Of a stretch of 64,000 nt of DNA, positions 22,079 through 36,750 are shown one piece after another. Below the pieces are notes generated by a model. That model searched no databases. It saw only the letters and a list, made by a program, of their open reading frames with translations, and was not told where the DNA came from. The position numbers were made by a program, and so were the translations under genes. The DNA comes from Leptospira sp. WS92.C1 (GTDB lineage Bacteria; Spirochaetota; Leptospiria; Leptospirales; Leptospiraceae), in contig NZ_CP162130.1 of assembly GCF_040833975.1 (NCBI RefSeq), positions 3,832,001-3,896,000 on the forward strand, read 5' to 3'. Each line of letters begins with the position of its first letter. The stretch's first letter is position 1.

Positions 22079-24118
22079 ATGAATCGGATTCTTAAATACA
22101 GCGTCTTCAGTTTTATTTCAATCGCAGTCCTACTTTCCATATTGTACTACGTTTTTTCGAGACCAAACGAATTTTTAGAATTCGACGACCCGTATCAGCA
22201 AGACCGTCCTCTTGCGGAAGGTTCGAAAATGATGGTCGCATCCGGACATCCCATCGCTACAAAAACAGCGCTGCAAATCTTGGAACAAGGTGGAAACGCG
22301 GCCGACGCCGGTATCGCCGCATTACTGGTGTTAAACGTTATCCAAGGAGAGGAGGCTTCCTTTCCGGGTGTAGCCCCGCTTCTCTATTACGATGCAAAAA
22401 ACAAACAAGTGGTAAGTTATATTGGCGCGGGAAAAGCTCCTTCCAAAGCCACGATCGAATACTTTCAATCCAGAGGTCACAAATACATTCCCACCTTAAA
22501 ATATTCCTCTCAATTGATTCCGGCATCTCCGGACGTAATCGTCGCGCTTTTAAAAAAATATGGTTCGATGAGTTTTCAAGAGGTGAGTGCACCCGCGATT
22601 CAGATCGCGGAACAAGGATTTCCGGTTCATCGTATTCTTATGCGAAATCTGAATATGAATATCTTCAAAAGAATAGGGTTTTCTTTTTTACTCCCCTACA
22701 ACGCGGAAATCTATTTGAACAAGAAATGGTGGAAACCACTTTATCACAAAGAAAAATTTACCCGCCCTCTTCTCGGTAAAACGTTACGCGAACTCGCAAA
22801 TGCGGAATCGGATGCGATTCGAACCGGGTCAAATCGGAACGAATCTCTGGATTCGGTCCGAAAATACTTTTACGAAGGTCCGATCGCACAAAAGATCGTA
22901 AAGGCTCATGAAGAAAACGACGGGACGATTACGCAAAAAGATCTCTCTACATATTCTGGCGGTTGGGAGAAACCCCTCAAAGGAGAATTCGGGGCTTATA
23001 CGATCTTTGCCAATCAAACTTGGAATCAAGGCGCAGTGGTTCCGCTAACTCTTCAAATCTTGGAAGGAATCGATCTAAAATCCATGGGTCATAATTCTCC
23101 GCAATATATACATACGGTAGCTCAGGCGATCGAACTTGCAATGGCTGATCGAGAGAAATTTTTCGGGGATCCGAACTTTGTAAATGTTCCCATCGAAGGA
23201 CTTCTTAACAAAGAATACGCCACGGAGCGAAGAAAACTTTTACAACCTCTTGCATTTGGAAAAACTCCGCCGCCGGGAAATCCGCTTTTTTATCAAAAGA
23301 AAAATATTTCCGATTCATTCAGCCTTGATAAAACAAAAGGAGAGATTGTGATGAATCAAAATAATTCCGCACTCGTTCAAAAACAAATTCAAACAGACAT
23401 GTCCCTCGATCTCAATCAGAACAGGCCTGACCTACATCCAATAATTGGAAAATTGAATTACGCCCATTCGTCTTTCGTATCCAATTCTTCTCAGGAAAAC
23501 CTACAATTCTCATTTTGGGAGAATGCCGGTAAAATCGGACGAGACACTACGTATCTCAGCATCATCGATCCGAAAGGAAACTCCTTATCGCTGACTCCGA
23601 GTGATTTTCCTCAATCTCCAATGATCGAAGGCGATATCACCCTTGGAATCAGAATGACTCAGTTTCGATTAGATCCTACCCATCCGTCTGCGCTTGTTCC
23701 GGGAAAACGTCCAACAATTACACCGAATGCTTCCATGATTTTTAAGAACGGAAAATTTTTAATGAGTTTGGGAACTCCCGGCGGTGATATGCAAACGCAG
23801 GCAACCATACAAGTTTTTTTGAATATGATTGTATTCGGGATGAATCCACAGGCTGCAGTCAACGCTCCTCGATTTCGTTCTCTCAACTGGCCCGATTCTT
23901 TTTCTCCTCATAAATATTATCCAGGTCGTTTGGAATTGGAAAAAGAAATTCATGCACAACATGGAGAAAGTTTGAAAGTTCTCGGATATGATGTGATCGG
24001 AAAGGAGACCTGGGAATACGACTTTGCCGCTCCTTGTATTTCGTTGAAAGATCCAGTCACCGGAAAACTCTATGGAGGAGCAGATCCTAGAAAAGAATCC
24101 TGGGCGGAAGGAAGGTGA
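22079..24118 (+). CDS. Gamma-glutamyltransferase family protein, enlarged
   Basis: This 679-residue protein has an N-terminal membrane anchor or signal (about 7-27). The family's substrate region begins SGHPIATKTALQILEQGGNA. The self-cleavage point is read at T490 in GRDTTYLSIIDPKGNSLS, where the enzyme would split into two subunits and expose the nucleophilic Thr. The small-subunit motif GGDMQTQATIQ follows. The family member in E. coli has about 580 residues and Thr near 391, so an extra stretch of about 100 residues precedes the cleavage site. It would act outside the inner membrane on glutathione or gamma-glutamyl compounds. AAGGAAA precedes the ATG. Confidence 0.88.
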   Translation: MNRILKYSVFSFISIAVLLSILYYVFSRPNEFLEFDDPYQQDRPLAEGSKMMVASGHPIATKTALQILEQGGNAADAGIAALLVLNVIQGEEASFPGVAPLLYYDAKNKQVVSYIGAGKAPSKATIEYFQSRGHKYIPTLKYSSQLIPASPDVIVALLKKYGSMSFQEVSAPAIQIAEQGFPVHRILMRNLNMNIFKRIGFSFLLPYNAEIYLNKKWWKPLYHKEKFTRPLLGKTLRELANAESDAIRTGSNRNESLDSVRKYFYEGPIAQKIVKAHEENDGTITQKDLSTYSGGWEKPLKGEFGAYTIFANQTWNQGAVVPLTLQILEGIDLKSMGHNSPQYIHTVAQAIELAMADREKFFGDPNFVNVPIEGLLNKEYATERRKLLQPLAFGKTPPPGNPLFYQKKNISDSFSLDKTKGEIVMNQNNSALVQKQIQTDMSLDLNQNRPDLHPIIGKLNYAHSSFVSNSSQENLQFSFWENAGKIGRDTTYLSIIDPKGNSLSLTPSDFPQSPMIEGDITLGIRMTQFRLDPTHPSALVPGKRPTITPNASMIFKNGKFLMSLGTPGGDMQTQATIQVFLNMIVFGMNPQAAVNAPRFRSLNWPDSFSPHKYYPGRLELEKEIHAQHGESLKVLGYDVIGKETWEYDFAAPCISLKDPVTGKLYGGADPRKESWAEGR

Positions 24119-24257
24119 CAAAGATTTACGTTTTTTACTATATAGGCAAAGATCAATATACTGTATAAAAAACCAAAGCTTATAGATAGATCCTAAATGT
24201 TTCGATTTTAAAAAGAGCCGGATGAATTTGACAGTCCGGGTCCGAACCGATCTTCAT

Positions 24258-24680
24258 TCAACCTTCTTTACTTTGTCTTTGAAATTCCCTAAGGTCTTCT
24301 TCTAAAATTATTCTGATTTTGGGAGGAACCGGGATGCTGCATTTTTTTGCATGATCAAAGGTCACTTGGACGGTTCTTGCAATCGCAAACAGCTCTCCGG
24401 TATTTGTCTCTACGATTTTCGATTGAAAATCCCAGGAACTATTCCCGATCCGGATTACCGAGGTCTGCACTTCGACCGTATGGTGTATCTCGATCGATTT
24501 TTTAAGATCGATCTCGATTCTAGCGAGAATAAAAGGAACTTCGAAAACTTCCTTCACACCGAAACGACGTTTGCAAAAATCTACCCTACCGATTTCCAGA
24601 TAAGCGACAAAAACCGAATTGCTCACGTGTGCAAACGGATCCAAGTCCGTCCATCGGGTCTGAATCGGCGTGGAAATCAT
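24258..24680 (-). CDS. Acyl-CoA thioesterase, 4HBT hot-dog family
   Basis: This 140-residue single hot-dog domain shows the 4-hydroxybenzoyl-CoA/YbgC-type active-site segment [15 protein letters not shown], with D12, D14 and H18. It hydrolyses an acyl-CoA in the cytoplasm; the chain length cannot be read from sequence. The ATG begins one base after the pheS stop, so it is the last gene of the long operon that starts at 32420. About 140 nt of non-coding sequence follow it. Confidence 0.87.
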   Translation of the reverse strand: MISTPIQTRWTDLDPFAHVSNSVFVAYLEIGRVDFCKRRFGVKEVFEVPFILARIEIDLKKSIEIHHTVEVQTSVIRIGNSSWDFQSKIVETNTGELFAIARTVQVTFDHAKKCSIPVPPKIRIILEEDLREFQRQSKEG

Positions 24681-24681
24681 A

Positions 24682-25703
24682 TTAAAATTGTTTTAAGAAT
24701 CTTAAATTGCCGGATTGAAAATAGCGAATGTCGTGAATTCCGTAACGCATCATCACAAGACGATCCAGCCCGAGTCCGAACGCGAAACCGGTCCATTCTT
24801 TCGGATCCAATCCCGCATGAGAAAGAACATTTGGATGAATCAAACCGCATGGCAAAAGCTCCAACCAACCGGACTGTTTACATACCGGACATCCCTTTCC
24901 TTCGCAAACGAGACAGTTGATATCCAATTCAAACCCCGGCTCAACAAAAGGAAAATACCCCGGTCTTAGTCTAGTCTTAACTTCTTTCTCAAAAATTCTG
25001 GAAAGTAAAACCTGCATCGTATCGATCAAATTGGCCGCGGAAATATCTTTCCCGACCACCATTCCTTCGATCTGATAAAATGTATGTTCATGAGAAGCAT
25101 CGACTTCTTCGTATCGAAACACTCTTCCGGGAGCGATGATTCGAAACGGAGGTTTTAGTTTTCTTAAAGTTCTTACTTGAATTGCGGAAGTATGAGTTCT
25201 GAGTAAATTTCCGTTTTCAAGATAGAACGTATCCTGCATTTCTCTGGCAGGATGATCCTCCGTAAAATTGAGAGCTCCGAAATTATTGATATCCGTCTCA
25301 ATCTCCGGACCGTCCATCACGCTAAAACCCATGGAGGCAAAAATATCTTCGATCTCATATTGGATCTGAGTGATCGGGTGTAAACTTCCGTTTTCGGCTT
25401 TGGGAAGAGGGCGAAGAGTATCGTAAAATTCGGAGGCGGCCTGTGTTTCGAAAATTTTTTTCTTAAGAGCGGTTTTGGTATCGCCGACGAAGGTCTCTAA
25501 CTTTTTAGAAAGCTCGTTCGCTTTTTGACCAACCGTTTTTTTTTCTTCGATGGAAAGAGAGGCTACGTTCTTTAAGACCGCAGTCAGCTTTCCTTTTTTA
25601 CCAATAAAATCATTCTTATTCTTATCTAAATCCTCTTCGGAAACGGAAGATCCGATTTTTCGGACGGCTTCTTCATAGATAGAATCGAGCTCTTGAGATA
25701 GGT

Positions 25704-25707
<4 letters not shown>
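24682..25707 (-). CDS. pheS: Phenylalanyl-tRNA synthetase alpha subunit
   Basis: This 341-residue class II synthetase subunit charges tRNA-Phe together with PheT. An N-terminal coiled coil (about 1-95) precedes the catalytic core: motif 2 is around [19 protein letters not shown] and motif 3 is [18 protein letters not shown] near the C-terminus. The segment [17 protein letters not shown] is a Cys-rich insertion found in a subset of PheS proteins. It overlaps the mpl stop by ATGA. pheT is not next to it, which is unusual among bacteria. Confidence 0.95.
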
Positions 25708-27097
<1,390 letters not shown>

Positions 27098-27101
<4 letters not shown>

Positions 27102-27711
27102 TTGAGAAGCGTCCTAATTAGATTGTAGATCACGGTCAAAAATAAAATTCCTGTTAGCAGATAAGCGGAACCGGAAAGAAAGAATATCAAAACATCCTTG
27201 TCGTTCCAATTTAAAATTTTTTTCAGATTCCGAACGGATAAGGCACAAGACAGAAAAAATGAAATCGCAACAAAGATCGCCTGAAACGGGGAAGGTAAAA
27301 TCCAAAAAACGGAGGATGCGCTAAACGGCAAAAATGATAAAAGAAGAATGTTCGCTGGAGGCAACGTTTCCCCTTTGGTTCGATCCGCTTTTTTTAAAAA
27401 CACCCGAAAGACATCAAACTGAATGATCAAAAATAAGATTACCGGATAGATCAAAAACGAAAACAAAACTCCGGAAAATACGGTCCATTCTCCGTCGTCA
27501 GATCTTACAAAGGAAAGAATGGAAAAGATAAAATTAGAAATGAGTTTGAAAGCGGGTGCAAAGATCCAAAGAAGAAAGTGTGTTCTTACGATTTCACCGT
27601 AACCGAAGCCGTCCGACTTTTGATAAATCTCGAAGGCGATCTCCGGAGATTGAAATACTTTTTGAAGAATCCCTGTCCGTATTTCCGAGAAATCTTGTTC
27701 TTTATCTACGA

Positions 27712-27715
<4 letters not shown>
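27098..27715 (-). CDS. Five-helix membrane protein, possibly YIP1-like
   Basis: This 205-residue protein has a short soluble N-terminus (about 1-40) and hydrophobic segments near 50-70, 81-106, 120-140, 141-160 and 173-203. The layout resembles bacterial YIP1-domain proteins, but no motif confirms this. It overlaps the DUF4340 stop by ATGA and the mpl start by TTGA, so the three are probably translated together. The function is unknown. Confidence 0.75.
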
Positions 27716-31483
<3,768 letters not shown>

Positions 31484-31490
31484 AAATTTT

Positions 31491-32420
31491 TCAAACCTGA
31501 TCCATAAAGATCTTTTCTAACGTGACTTCCTGCTTACGAATGTATTCCAATCGAGGAGAAGAGGAAGCAGACTTAAATAACGTATCCTTAAATTCCCTCT
31601 CGGAAGAAGTCGAAACAAGAAACGTATTTCCTCTCGAATCCTCACCGATCGATTGAATTTTATCGGAAACCACACCGGGCAACGAGGAAAGATATTGTTT
31701 ACCGGATTCGACGTTTGTTCCGGAAAGAGTCACTTCCAGACCCGAAAGTTTTTCCATCTCGTCTTCGAGTTGTTTTCTATCTTTCTGAGAAACCATTCTA
31801 CCTTTGTGTAGAAATAAAAATCGATTACAGGTTTTATAAACTTCCGGAAGAATATGACTCGAAAGAAGAATCGTATGACCTTCTCTGAGAGAATGAATTA
31901 AATTTCTAATTTCAACGATCTGTTTTGGATCGAGCCCGGAAACCGGTTCGTCCAAAATGATGATTCTTGGATTTCCCAAAAGCGCTTGGGCGATTCCCAC
32001 TCTTTTTCGATAACCGAGAGAAAGAGTTTCGATATTGCTTTTCCGAACATCGGAGAGAAAGGTTCTTTCACAAACCCTTGCAATTTCGGCTTCGATCGAT
32101 TCGGAAGAAATCTGTTTGATTCTCGCCGCAAATTTAAGATAGTCTTGAACCGATAACTCGGGATAAAGAGGAGGAGTTTCCGGAAGATATCCTATCTTCT
32201 TTTTTACTTCGAGCGGATTCTCAAACGTATTGGTTCCGTCGATCTCGCAGATTCCGTCAGAAGCGATTAAATACCCGGTAAGGATTCGAATCGTAGTCGT
32301 CTTTCCGGCTCCGTTCAATCCGAGAAGGCCAACAATTTCCCCTTCCCCCAATTCAAAATTCAGACGGTCTATAGCGAGTTTTCTGCCATAGAATTTAGAT
32401 AGATTTTTGACTTTGATCAT
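31491..32420 (-). CDS. ABC exporter ATPase (GldA-like)
   Basis: This 309-residue ATPase shows Walker A ([10 protein letters not shown], about 35-44), the signature ([15 protein letters not shown]), Walker B ([13 protein letters not shown]) and the switch His (LLSSHIL). A C-terminal extension of about 90 residues is typical of the NatA/GldA class. It is the first gene of an eight-gene operon ending with the thioesterase at 24258. The upstream spacer holds two small palindromes (GGCGTATTCGCC, CAGTGTTCCACTG) of unknown role. Confidence 0.92.
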   Translation of the reverse strand: MIKVKNLSKFYGRKLAIDRLNFELGEGEIVGLLGLNGAGKTTTIRILTGYLIASDGICEIDGTNTFENPLEVKKKIGYLPETPPLYPELSVQDYLKFAARIKQISSESIEAEIARVCERTFLSDVRKSNIETLSLGYRKRVGIAQALLGNPRIIILDEPVSGLDPKQIVEIRNLIHSLREGHTILLSSHILPEVYKTCNRFLFLHKGRMVSQKDRKQLEDEMEKLSGLEVTLSGTNVESGKQYLSSLPGVVSDKIQSIGEDSRGNTFLVSTSSEREFKDTLFKSASSSPRLEYIRKQEVTLEKIFMDQV

Positions 32421-32478
32421 CTTTGTTTAAACTACTATCAGGCGTATTCGCCGTATTCTTGTACAATGAAATTTTTAA

Positions 32479-33126
32479 ATTCAGTGTTCCACTGTATATA
32501 AGGTTTCGAAGAATCGAAAGCTGACTTGCGTCACACCGTCATTCCTCAAGGAAAGAATAGAAAAAATTTACGGGATAGGGTCAACCCTTTTCTCTCTTTC
32601 TAAATCTCGTGCTCTCCAAACATTCGAAAACCTCAAATCGGCAAAGATTGGACCGATCATCAAACAAAATTCGTTCCATTTCAAAGGAGGAATTCCGACC
32701 CTTTCAATCGATGCTTGCATCCGAGGAAGTCCGGTTTATGCGCGCTCCTTTGAAAATCGGATCGCTCTGACAGATTATTGGGAATTATAGAAATTCTCGA
32801 GAGGTTTTTGGTTTTTTCCGAAAGATGGACGGCGTTCGAATTTTTGATCTTGGTTCCGATTGTGGGGAATCTAGTTTTCTATCTTTTATTTTTACAAACG
32901 GGAATCGGGTTTCCTTCGTTTGTTATAAGCGCGTTTTTTTGATGGAAGGAAGTTGCTTGGCGTTTCGAAATCGAAGATTTGATTTGTCTTTATTTCGCGG
33001 ATGTCCGGAATCGGAAAAAATCGTAAGCGGTAAGCGGTTTTACATTTCTAAAATCGATCGATCCGATCTTAAATCAAAATCAAACTTTCGTTTTTTAGAA
33101 CCAAAGAAGAGTGAGAAACAAAATTT
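32479..33126 (+). pseudogene. Remnant coding region with stops and frame changes
   Basis: Frame 32479-32790 stays open for 103 codons without any start codon and reads like protein (FHFKGGIPTLSIDACIRGSP). A second frame, 32754-33026, reads a hydrophobic segment (FLILVPIVGNLVFYLLFL), is cut by a TGA at 32940-32942, and continues with coding-like WKEVAWRFEIEDL. A third frame then takes over to about 33126. One or two decayed genes, one with a membrane helix, explain this best. Chance open frames cannot be excluded. Confidence 0.4.
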
Positions 33127-33127
33127 T

Positions 33128-33994
33128 TTATTTTTGAATCGGAATATAAATATCCGTAATCATCGTTTTGAATTTTTTTTGGAAAGGATCCAAGTAAATC
33201 TCAAACGGAGGGGAATTTTTTAGAATCAACTTTTTCTCCGACACAAAATGATTTATAAAAAACGAATATACCTTTGGCAATCCGGAATATTCACCTCTGT
33301 ATCGAATCGCCAAATACTTTCCTCCTTGCACGATTTGTTTTCCAAGTTTGATCCGTTTTAAATATTCCCCGTCTCTCACCGAAACTCCGAGATCAAATCG
33401 TATTTTGTCGGGCGGCGTAATTTCGGGATCGTCTTGGGAAATTCCCAACCATTGATGATTTTCGGGAACGGCATTTTGCGACTTTAAGAATTCGAGCAAA
33501 GATTTTATTTCCTGAGAATCGGGGTCAAATCCCGGAAACTCCTCATAAGGACCGTGATGTCGGACATAGACGATGGAAAAAGAGGAGATTTCTTTTTTAT
33601 AAATTTCGCTGAGATCAATTCCCTCCGGAATTGTATCTCCTTTCCAAACGAATCGTTTTTCTTTTTGGAATCGGTTTCGGAATTGTTTCGGTGTCTGATC
33701 GAAAATTCTTTTGAACGCTTTTGTAAACGCTTCGTTGGATTCGTAACCCGCCTCCAAGGCTATTTCAAGAATCGGATAACCGGAAATCTTGAGTTCATAG
33801 GCCGCCTTCTCCAAACGCAAACGACGGATATGTTCTTGAACGGATTCGCCTTGGAGCTTGGAAAAAATACGATGAAAATGCCAAGGCGATAGATTAGAAA
33901 GAAACGCGAGTTGATTGAGTCCGATGGGTTCTCCGATTTTATTTTGGATATGGTCCCAAATCGGGTAGAGCTTTTTGGATTCTTTTTTGTTCAC
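33128..33994 (-). CDS. AraC-family regulator with GyrI-like domain
   Basis: This 288-residue regulator has two N-terminal helix-turn-helices (about 15-108), seen in LSPWHFHRIFSKLQGESV and AGYESNEAFTKAFKRIF. The C-terminal GyrI-like effector domain (about 130-288) usually binds small hydrophobic ligands. The order (DNA-binding first) fits the Rob/SoxS-plus-GyrI class. Its start overlaps the TfoX-like gene by 56 nt. The overlap seems real because the family N-terminus needs the first 15 residues. Confidence 0.87.
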   Translation of the reverse strand: MNKKESKKLYPIWDHIQNKIGEPIGLNQLAFLSNLSPWHFHRIFSKLQGESVQEHIRRLRLEKAAYELKISGYPILEIALEAGYESNEAFTKAFKRIFDQTPKQFRNRFQKEKRFVWKGDTIPEGIDLSEIYKKEISSFSIVYVRHHGPYEEFPGFDPDSQEIKSLLEFLKSQNAVPENHQWLGISQDDPEITPPDKIRFDLGVSVRDGEYLKRIKLGKQIVQGGKYLAIRYRGEYSGLPKVYSFFINHFVSEKKLILKNSPPFEIYLDPFQKKFKTMITDIYIPIQK

Positions 33995-34244
33995 GAGATT
34001 CGGAAACTTTTTGTCTCAATTCCCGTTTTCTGTCTTCTCCAATTTCCCTCCAGGATTTACCGAGGATCGCTCCTTCCAGAGAATACAGATAATAACAAAA
34101 CGGCAAACGATCGGATTCTAAAAATTGCATTCTCAGATAACCCTGAACCGCGCCGATTTGTTTTAAGTCTTCCAAATTGAAGATTCCGATTCCTTGCAAA
34201 CGTTTTAGAATGGTCTTTCCTAAATTCGGGATTTTTTCTTTCAT
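33939..34244 (-). CDS. TfoX C-terminal domain protein
   Basis: This 101-residue protein is a stand-alone TfoX_C domain: helix-hairpin-helix-like NLGKTILKRLQGIGIFNLED, then GAVQGYLRMQF, and LEGAILGKSWREI. In larger TfoX/Sxy proteins it accompanies the competence regulator domain. Alone its function is not established. It overlaps the VOC gene stop by ATGA and the AraC gene by 56 nt. The three genes therefore form a small operon. Confidence 0.83.
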   Translation of the reverse strand: MKEKIPNLGKTILKRLQGIGIFNLEDLKQIGAVQGYLRMQFLESDRLPFCYYLYSLEGAILGKSWREIGEDRKRELRQKVSESREQKRIQKALPDLGPYPK

Positions 34245-34660
34245 CCCGCGGTTGCGTCCGTCAGAAACTCGTGCGCTTCCTTGGCTTGAACGATATCGAT
34301 CCCGATTCCATTCGGATCCACGAGAGTAAAATGAACATCACCCCATTCTTCTTCGGTGAGAGGAAGATCAATCGGAGCTCCGTTTGATTTCATCTGTTCA
34401 AAGTCTTTTGTTACATTCAAAGATTCTAAAATGATCCAGATTCCAAAACCGGAATATTCTTTTCGAAAATACTCCTTTCGGACCTGTTCCTGATTCGGAA
34501 GCATGAATCCGATTTCAAAATCAGGGTTTTCGGGCAGACATAAAAGAACAAACCAATCGGTTTCAAATTTGATATCGAACCCGAGAATTTTTGTGTAAAA
34601 TTCCTTCGATTCTTGAATCCGCTTTGTGATGATCCCTTTTTGAAAACTTTTGAAACGCAT
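34241..34660 (-). CDS. VOC-superfamily (glyoxalase-like) protein
   Basis: This 139-residue protein has two paired beta-alpha-beta-beta-beta modules. The first is ESKEFYTKILGFDIKFETD and the second ends VHFTLVDPNGIGIDIVQ. Members bind metals or drugs or act as small-molecule lyases; the specific substrate cannot be read. AAGGGG precedes the ATG. It is the first gene of an operon with the TfoX_C and AraC-GyrI proteins, a set often linked to resistance to small toxic compounds (inference). Confidence 0.83.
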   Translation of the reverse strand: MRFKSFQKGIITKRIQESKEFYTKILGFDIKFETDWFVLLCLPENPDFEIGFMLPNQEQVRKEYFRKEYSGFGIWIILESLNVTKDFEQMKSNGAPIDLPLTEEEWGDVHFTLVDPNGIGIDIVQAKEAHEFLTDATAG

Positions 34661-34713
34661 ACTTTCCCCTTGGATTGTGATGCTTTCTTGATATCATAAA
34701 AGGAGATCCGAAA

Positions 34714-34800
34714 ATGGATCGTTTTTGCTATTTTACAAAAATTCTAAAAAAACGCTCTATGCTTTGGGTCGAGAGCGGGATTCAAAATGGGTACCTATAA
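34714..34800 (+). CDS. Possible 28-residue peptide
   Basis: This short ORF on the plus strand sits in the gap between two minus-strand genes. It has an ideal ribosome site (AAAGGAG, 8 nt before the ATG) and ends TAA at 34800. The product is basic at its centre (TKILKKRSM). Nothing else supports it, and no family is recognised. Confidence 0.25.
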   Translation: MDRFCYFTKILKKRSMLWVESGIQNGYL

Positions 34801-34803
34801 TTC

Positions 34804-36708
34804 TTATTTTCCGTTTTCGTAAATCCGATCGATTTGTTTTGAATATTTCTCGGTGATCACAAAACGTTTGAGAGAAAGTTTTGCCGTCAATTCCTCCCCT
34901 TTTTCCCAAGAACGATCCAGCAGACTGAATCCTCCGATTCTTTCAAAGGATTTAAATCCGTTTTGATCGCTAATCATTTTTGAAATTTCGGTCCGGATCA
35001 GAGTTTTTACTTCCGGATTTTTACAAATCGAATTTAGATCGTTCCCGTATTGTTTTAGATTTTCCAAACTGGGGACGATGAGAACTCCAGGAAATTTTTT
35101 ATCCTGTCCAACCACCATACAAGATTCGATCAAAGGAGATTCCTGCAATTTTGCCTCGATCGGAACCGGTTCCAGATTTTCTCCGTTGGAAAGTACAATC
35201 GTCTCCTTGATTCTTCCCACGATTTTTAGATAAGAATTCGCGGTCATCAATCCGAGATCTCCCGTCTTAAACCAACCGTCTTGAAAAATTTTTTCCGTAG
35301 CTTCCGGATTTTTATAATATCCTTTCATCACTTGCGGCCCCCTTACAATCAGCTCGCCTTTTTTTCCGAACGGATTCGGGCCGGGATAGATATCCTTTCC
35401 TGTGACGATATCCAGAATTCTGATTTCAGTTTGAGGAAAGATTTTTCCTACGGTTCCTACGATCAACTGCTCCGGAGTTCTCATCGAAAGAATCGGACTC
35501 GTTTCGGTCAGACCGTAACCTTCCAAAACGGGGATTCCGATTGCGTTGAACAGTTCGTCGACGTGAAGCGGCAGCGCCCCTCCTCCGGAAACGCTGGCTT
35601 TCAGATGTCCGCCGGTTGCTTGTCTTACTTTTTTAAGCACGATCCCATCCAACAACTTTGCAGGAAGAATCACAAAAGACAATATTAGAAAAGAATCAAT
35701 CTTTTTAAAAACGGAAAGAAAGAAGGATTCGGGAATCAGTTTCAATTTAAGATTTTTTAAAACGGAAACGTGATTGTATCTGATCCGATTTGTTTTGAGA
35801 GCAGCTATAAATAAGAGCTTACTGATTCCTTTCATCCCCTGAACTTTGGATTGAATCCCCTGAAAAATACTTTCCCAGAGTCGAGGAGCCGAGGCCATAA
35901 ACGTAGGCTTTACGATCTGCAGATCTTCCTTTAAAGCCCGGATATTGGTATAATACGTTTTACACCCGAATGTGATCGAAATGATTTCAAAAATTCTTTC
36001 GAAAATATGCCAAACGGGAAGAATCGAAAGGATCTTTTCGTCCTTTGTCAATTCTAACGGAATGTTTCGAATTTGGGAAAGTACGTTCGTATGAGTCAAC
36101 ATCACTCCTTTTGGATCACCCGTGGTTCCGGATGTATAAATGAGGGTCAAAAGGTCTTCCGGCTCAATTTGATCGATCCGAGCTAAAACCTTATCTTTCG
36201 AAAGCGTTTGTCCTTCCTCCAAAATTTTCCGAAACGAAAGAACCTTTTGCTCTTTATAAATATCCGGAGTTCCGTCCATCAAAATCACATATTCTATATT
36301 CTTAAGTTTGTTTTGAATCGAATTCAATTTTTTGAATACGGAAGAATTTTCTATAAAAACGATTCTGCAATCCGCATGGGAAAGAATGTATTCCATATCC
36401 TTGATCGTCGCGTCACTGCCTCTTGGAACATCGGCTGCGCCGGAAAATAAAACCGCGAGATCCGTCAGAATCCATTCCAAACGATTGTCCGCGATCAATC
36501 CCACATTCTCTTGAGGTTTTAATCCGCAGTTTTCGATCAGATAAGATGCGAGAGACAATGCGTCATTGTAAAGTTCTCCATAAGTGGGTCCGTCAAAGAT
36601 TCCCTTTGAATTTTTGGTTAAAAAGGATTTTTCATTTTGATGGGTCTGAACCGAATCTCGAAACAGTTGTGCCAGATTCTTAAAATTCTTTAAAGTTGTG
36701 TTGGACAT
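34804..36708 (-). CDS. Long-chain acyl-CoA synthetase
   Basis: This 634-residue AMP-forming ligase activates fatty acids to acyl-CoA. The P-loop-like motif is LIYTSGTTGDPKGVMLTHTN (about 188-207), the A5 motif is GYGLTETSP, and the A7/A8 region is GWFKTGDLG followed by GRIKETIVLSNGENLEP. Its length and insertions match the FAA1/FadD15-like class. It is followed upstream by a membrane AraC regulator (36751-37848), 42 nt away on the same strand, which may control it. Confidence 0.92.
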   Translation of the reverse strand: MSNTTLKNFKNLAQLFRDSVQTHQNEKSFLTKNSKGIFDGPTYGELYNDALSLASYLIENCGLKPQENVGLIADNRLEWILTDLAVLFSGAADVPRGSDATIKDMEYILSHADCRIVFIENSSVFKKLNSIQNKLKNIEYVILMDGTPDIYKEQKVLSFRKILEEGQTLSKDKVLARIDQIEPEDLLTLIYTSGTTGDPKGVMLTHTNVLSQIRNIPLELTKDEKILSILPVWHIFERIFEIISITFGCKTYYTNIRALKEDLQIVKPTFMASAPRLWESIFQGIQSKVQGMKGISKLLFIAALKTNRIRYNHVSVLKNLKLKLIPESFFLSVFKKIDSFLILSFVILPAKLLDGIVLKKVRQATGGHLKASVSGGGALPLHVDELFNAIGIPVLEGYGLTETSPILSMRTPEQLIVGTVGKIFPQTEIRILDIVTGKDIYPGPNPFGKKGELIVRGPQVMKGYYKNPEATEKIFQDGWFKTGDLGLMTANSYLKIVGRIKETIVLSNGENLEPVPIEAKLQESPLIESCMVVGQDKKFPGVLIVPSLENLKQYGNDLNSICKNPEVKTLIRTEISKMISDQNGFKSFERIGGFSLLDRSWEKGEELTAKLSLKRFVITEKYSKQIDRIYENGK

Positions 36709-36750
36709 ACAAAGGAGAATAACTCGATTTTCGGAAGTGGTCGACGTGAT

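Noticed and set aside
32825..33223. 132-residue plus-strand frame as an intact gene
   Set aside because: Only its second half is coding-like; the first half is better explained by another frame, and its end overlaps the AraC gene.
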